Below are positions 61,971-64,000 of a DNA stretch of 64,000 nucleotides, in pieces (within the stretch, counting starts at the first letter, position 1; the number at the start of each line of letters is the position of its first letter). The notes under the pieces were generated by a model. The model was not told the origin of the DNA. It saw only the letters and a program-made list of their open reading frames with translations, and did not search any database. This DNA is from Spizellomyces punctatus DAOM BR117 (lineage: Eukaryota > Chytridiomycota > Chytridiomycetes > Spizellomycetales > Spizellomycetaceae): the NCBI RefSeq assembly GCF_000182565.1, contig NW_015971557.1, forward strand, positions 62,001-126,000, in the 5' to 3' direction. Both the position numbers and the translations under genes were made by a program.

Positions 61971-63846
61971 ATGGCCACCCCTCAGGGTGACAGTACAAGC
62001 GGGCCCGAGGTGCAGACATATGCCATTGAGCTTGCGGATGATGCTTGCACTATTGGACCTAAAGACGCTGCAGACGAGGATGCGAAACTTGTCCGTAAAT
62101 GGTTCTACTGGAATATTGGCTGTGTGGCTCTCGCTTGGGCGCTGGGTTACATTGTCCAGTTTATTCATGTCTCTGGTATGTCCCTGACTCGCCGGGTGTA
62201 AATACCGACTTATGTACTGACTTTTCATTTTCAAAGCTACCGTGGTCATTGCCAAAAAGTTGATCGGGAATGATCAGTTATCTACCATTCCCTTGGGCTT
62301 CATGTCCTTTGGAACTATTCTCGCTTCATTTCCATTATCACTACTTGGCGAACGGTAGAGTGAATACATGGCTTCAATATGTCGAACTGCTAACATCTCT
62401 TAATGTCGTCATGCTCAGCGTCGGTATGCGGTGGTCATTTCTGTTGGCGAGCTTTACGGGTCTTGTTGGGGCATTTGTGGCATTTTCAGCCTTGTATATT
62501 GGATCCTTTCCCTTACTTTGCACTGCGCTCTTTTTACAAGGCGCTTTCATGGCTGGTACTCAAGTAAGACTCTCTATTGATGATCCCGTCTCGTTATCTG
62601 CCTTCCTAAAATGTGGGGCCTATTAGCTCCTTAGATACACAGCGAAAACGCTGTCCCCACCTGAATATGTCTCCCGTGCCCTCTCCGTTATTGTTGGCGG
62701 GGCGGCTCTGGGCGCCGTGGTAGGACCCAACATTGCAAAATATACCGAACATACAATCCATTCTGTCCAATATGGTGGCGCATATGTAGTCATGGGAGGT
62801 TTGAATGCCCTTATGATGATTGCTATTTTGTTAATTGTAGGTATATTAAGAGTTGTCGAAGAATGTACCATCTTGGCTAATATTTTCGCTCATTATAAAG
62901 CGCTTTCCACCACGAAGAAGCGAGGTGACTATCAAGACGCCAACAGAGGGCGTGGTAGCATCTAGGGAGGAAGAAACACGATGGACGATTGTCCGCCGTT
63001 TCCTTCGAAATGCAAACTCTCAGATTGCACTGATTGCCGGGACAGGTACGCCATGCTGACTACCATATAGAAAGCGTTAACACTATCTCATAAACTGTAT
63101 TGCAAAGTGTCGTACATGATCATGGTGCTCTTTATGGCACCAGTACCACGTAAGTCGTAGCCACATAAGAGACGTTTTACGCCGGGCACTTGTCAATTAA
63201 TCTCTGCAACGGCAGTATCCATGCTCGACAATAACTACACATTCCAAGACCAAGCAAACGTTCTAATGAGCCATATTTTGGGAATGTTTGCGCCGTCGCT
63301 TTTCACTGGATACCTTATTGAGAAAGTTGGCACGATGAGGATGATTGCGCTTGGATTTGGCTTTTTGATGATTGGTGCAGGTACGGTTTAGGGGAACTAA
63401 TCTGAGTTGTGTTGGCTCAATGTGCTGAATTATCTTTGCTTCAATGCACGCGTCCAGGCACCCTACTCGGCGGCCAGACCCTTGCCATCTACTTTATCGG
63501 TGAAACTTTTGTCGGACTTGGATGGAACTTTGCGTACGTTTCCGCCTCCGCACTCATCACAACTCTCTGCAAGACACGCAAAGAATCAACAACGATACAA
63601 GGACTGAATGAAACAGTAATAGCCATCTCTGCCGCTATATTTACATTAGCTAGTGGGGCCATTTATAGAGGCATTTCTTGGAATCCGTTATTATGGTTGG
63701 GCTTGGCTTTTTTGGGCTGTAGCTCTTTAGTGATGATCGGGATCTGGCTGGGGGCAAGCAGGTGGGATTGGAAAGATCTAGACAGTACGACAAAGGGCGT
63801 TCGGACTATAGTATGGCGGCCGGAAAAAGCGCCATCTATGGCCTGA
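61971..63846 (+). CDS. MFS transporter of prokaryote-like type
   Basis: Eight exons (61971-62175, 62237-62354, 62419-62563, 62627-62836, 62901-63045, 63108-63149, 63216-63380, 63458-63846) give 472 residues with about 12 membrane segments and a central cytosolic loop (TPTEGVVASREEETRWTIVR). Features include GNDQLSTIPLGFMSFGTILA, VIVGGAALGAVVGPNIA, MSHILGMFAPSLFTGYLIEK, IGETFVGLGWNFAYV and KTRKESTTIQGLNETV. GLGWNF followed by QGLN recalls MFS carriers common in bacteria (riboflavin-transporter-like group) more than fungal sugar or drug transporters. The substrate is unknown. Introns show it is long established in this genome. Confidence 0.8.
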
Positions 63847-63912
63847 TTTGAGTCTATCCAATTGTTTAATTGTTCTTTAAGAAACCTGTCAATCCAGTTG
63901 TCCAGCATCATT

Positions 63913-64000
63913 TTGAGAATCTTGTCAAGGAGTACTTATTCATGTATTCGGCGCGGATGACAAGCGGTCGATCGGCAACGCTGTCTCCGTCTTGGATCAC
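63913..64000 (-). CDS. 3' end of a gene running off the window
   Basis: An open minus-strand frame enters from the right edge and reads VIQDGDSVADRPLVIRAEYM, then NKYSLTRFSK and a stop at 63913. It is too short to identify. The DGDSV(A)...LVIRAEY segment looks protein-like. Confidence 0.4.

Overview
This is nuclear DNA of a fungus, most probably a zoosporic (chytrid-like) one. Fungal markers are a Zn2Cys6 transcription factor, a FluG-type amidohydrolase/glutamine synthetase fusion, a multi-PAS hybrid histidine kinase, a SLMAP/Far10-type STRIPAK protein and a Snl1-like BAG protein. A flagellated stage is suggested by a CFAP144/FAM183-type axonemal protein and an acylated NPHP3-like protein. 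Core genes carry many short introns (about 50-100 nt, GT-AG). Very short exons recur (1, 11, 12, 21, 21 and 24 nt), and one intron looks like a minor-spliceosome AT-AC intron. The gene models below are hand-spliced: each exon chain keeps the frame and restores a family motif, but none has transcript support.

Layout. 0-11.4 kb: a PKA-like kinase (-), a secreted GDSL phospholipase (+), a lysyl oxidase (+), CFAP144 (+) and an NPHP3-like DUF4062/NACHT protein (+). 11.9-21.3 kb: one giant gene (-) for a 3040-residue CH-CH-rod-GAR protein, a spectraplakin-like actin/microtubule linker. 22.6-25.2 kb: a Zn2Cys6 regulator (-). After a 3.7 kb non-coding gap comes a 16-exon hybrid histidine kinase (+, 28.8-34.2 kb). 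34.8-40.3 kb: FluG (-) and a DHA1-type MFS transporter (-).

40.4-50.3 kb is different: gene-poor and repeat-rich, with intronless or broken genes. It holds an intact Ycf45/SpoIIIAA-type P-loop protein that has lost its catalytic residues, a decayed relative between near-identical inverted arms, a PD-(D/E)XK nuclease-like membrane protein, a frameshifted gene, dispersed repeats, short palindromes and a small secreted protein. I read it as a fast-evolving accessory island.

50.8-64 kb returns to core genes: an SLC25 carrier whose first signature motif is assembled from tiny exons including an apparent single-nucleotide exon (+), a Ser/Pro-rich protein (-), the SLMAP/Far10 homologue (+), a BAG protein (-), 3-hydroxyisobutyrate dehydrogenase (+), prefoldin subunit 5 with the AT-AC intron (+), a two-TM protein perhaps of the Spo7 type (-), a second MFS transporter (+) and the 3' end of a further gene (-) at the window edge. 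I saw no convincing tRNA, rRNA or CRISPR array.
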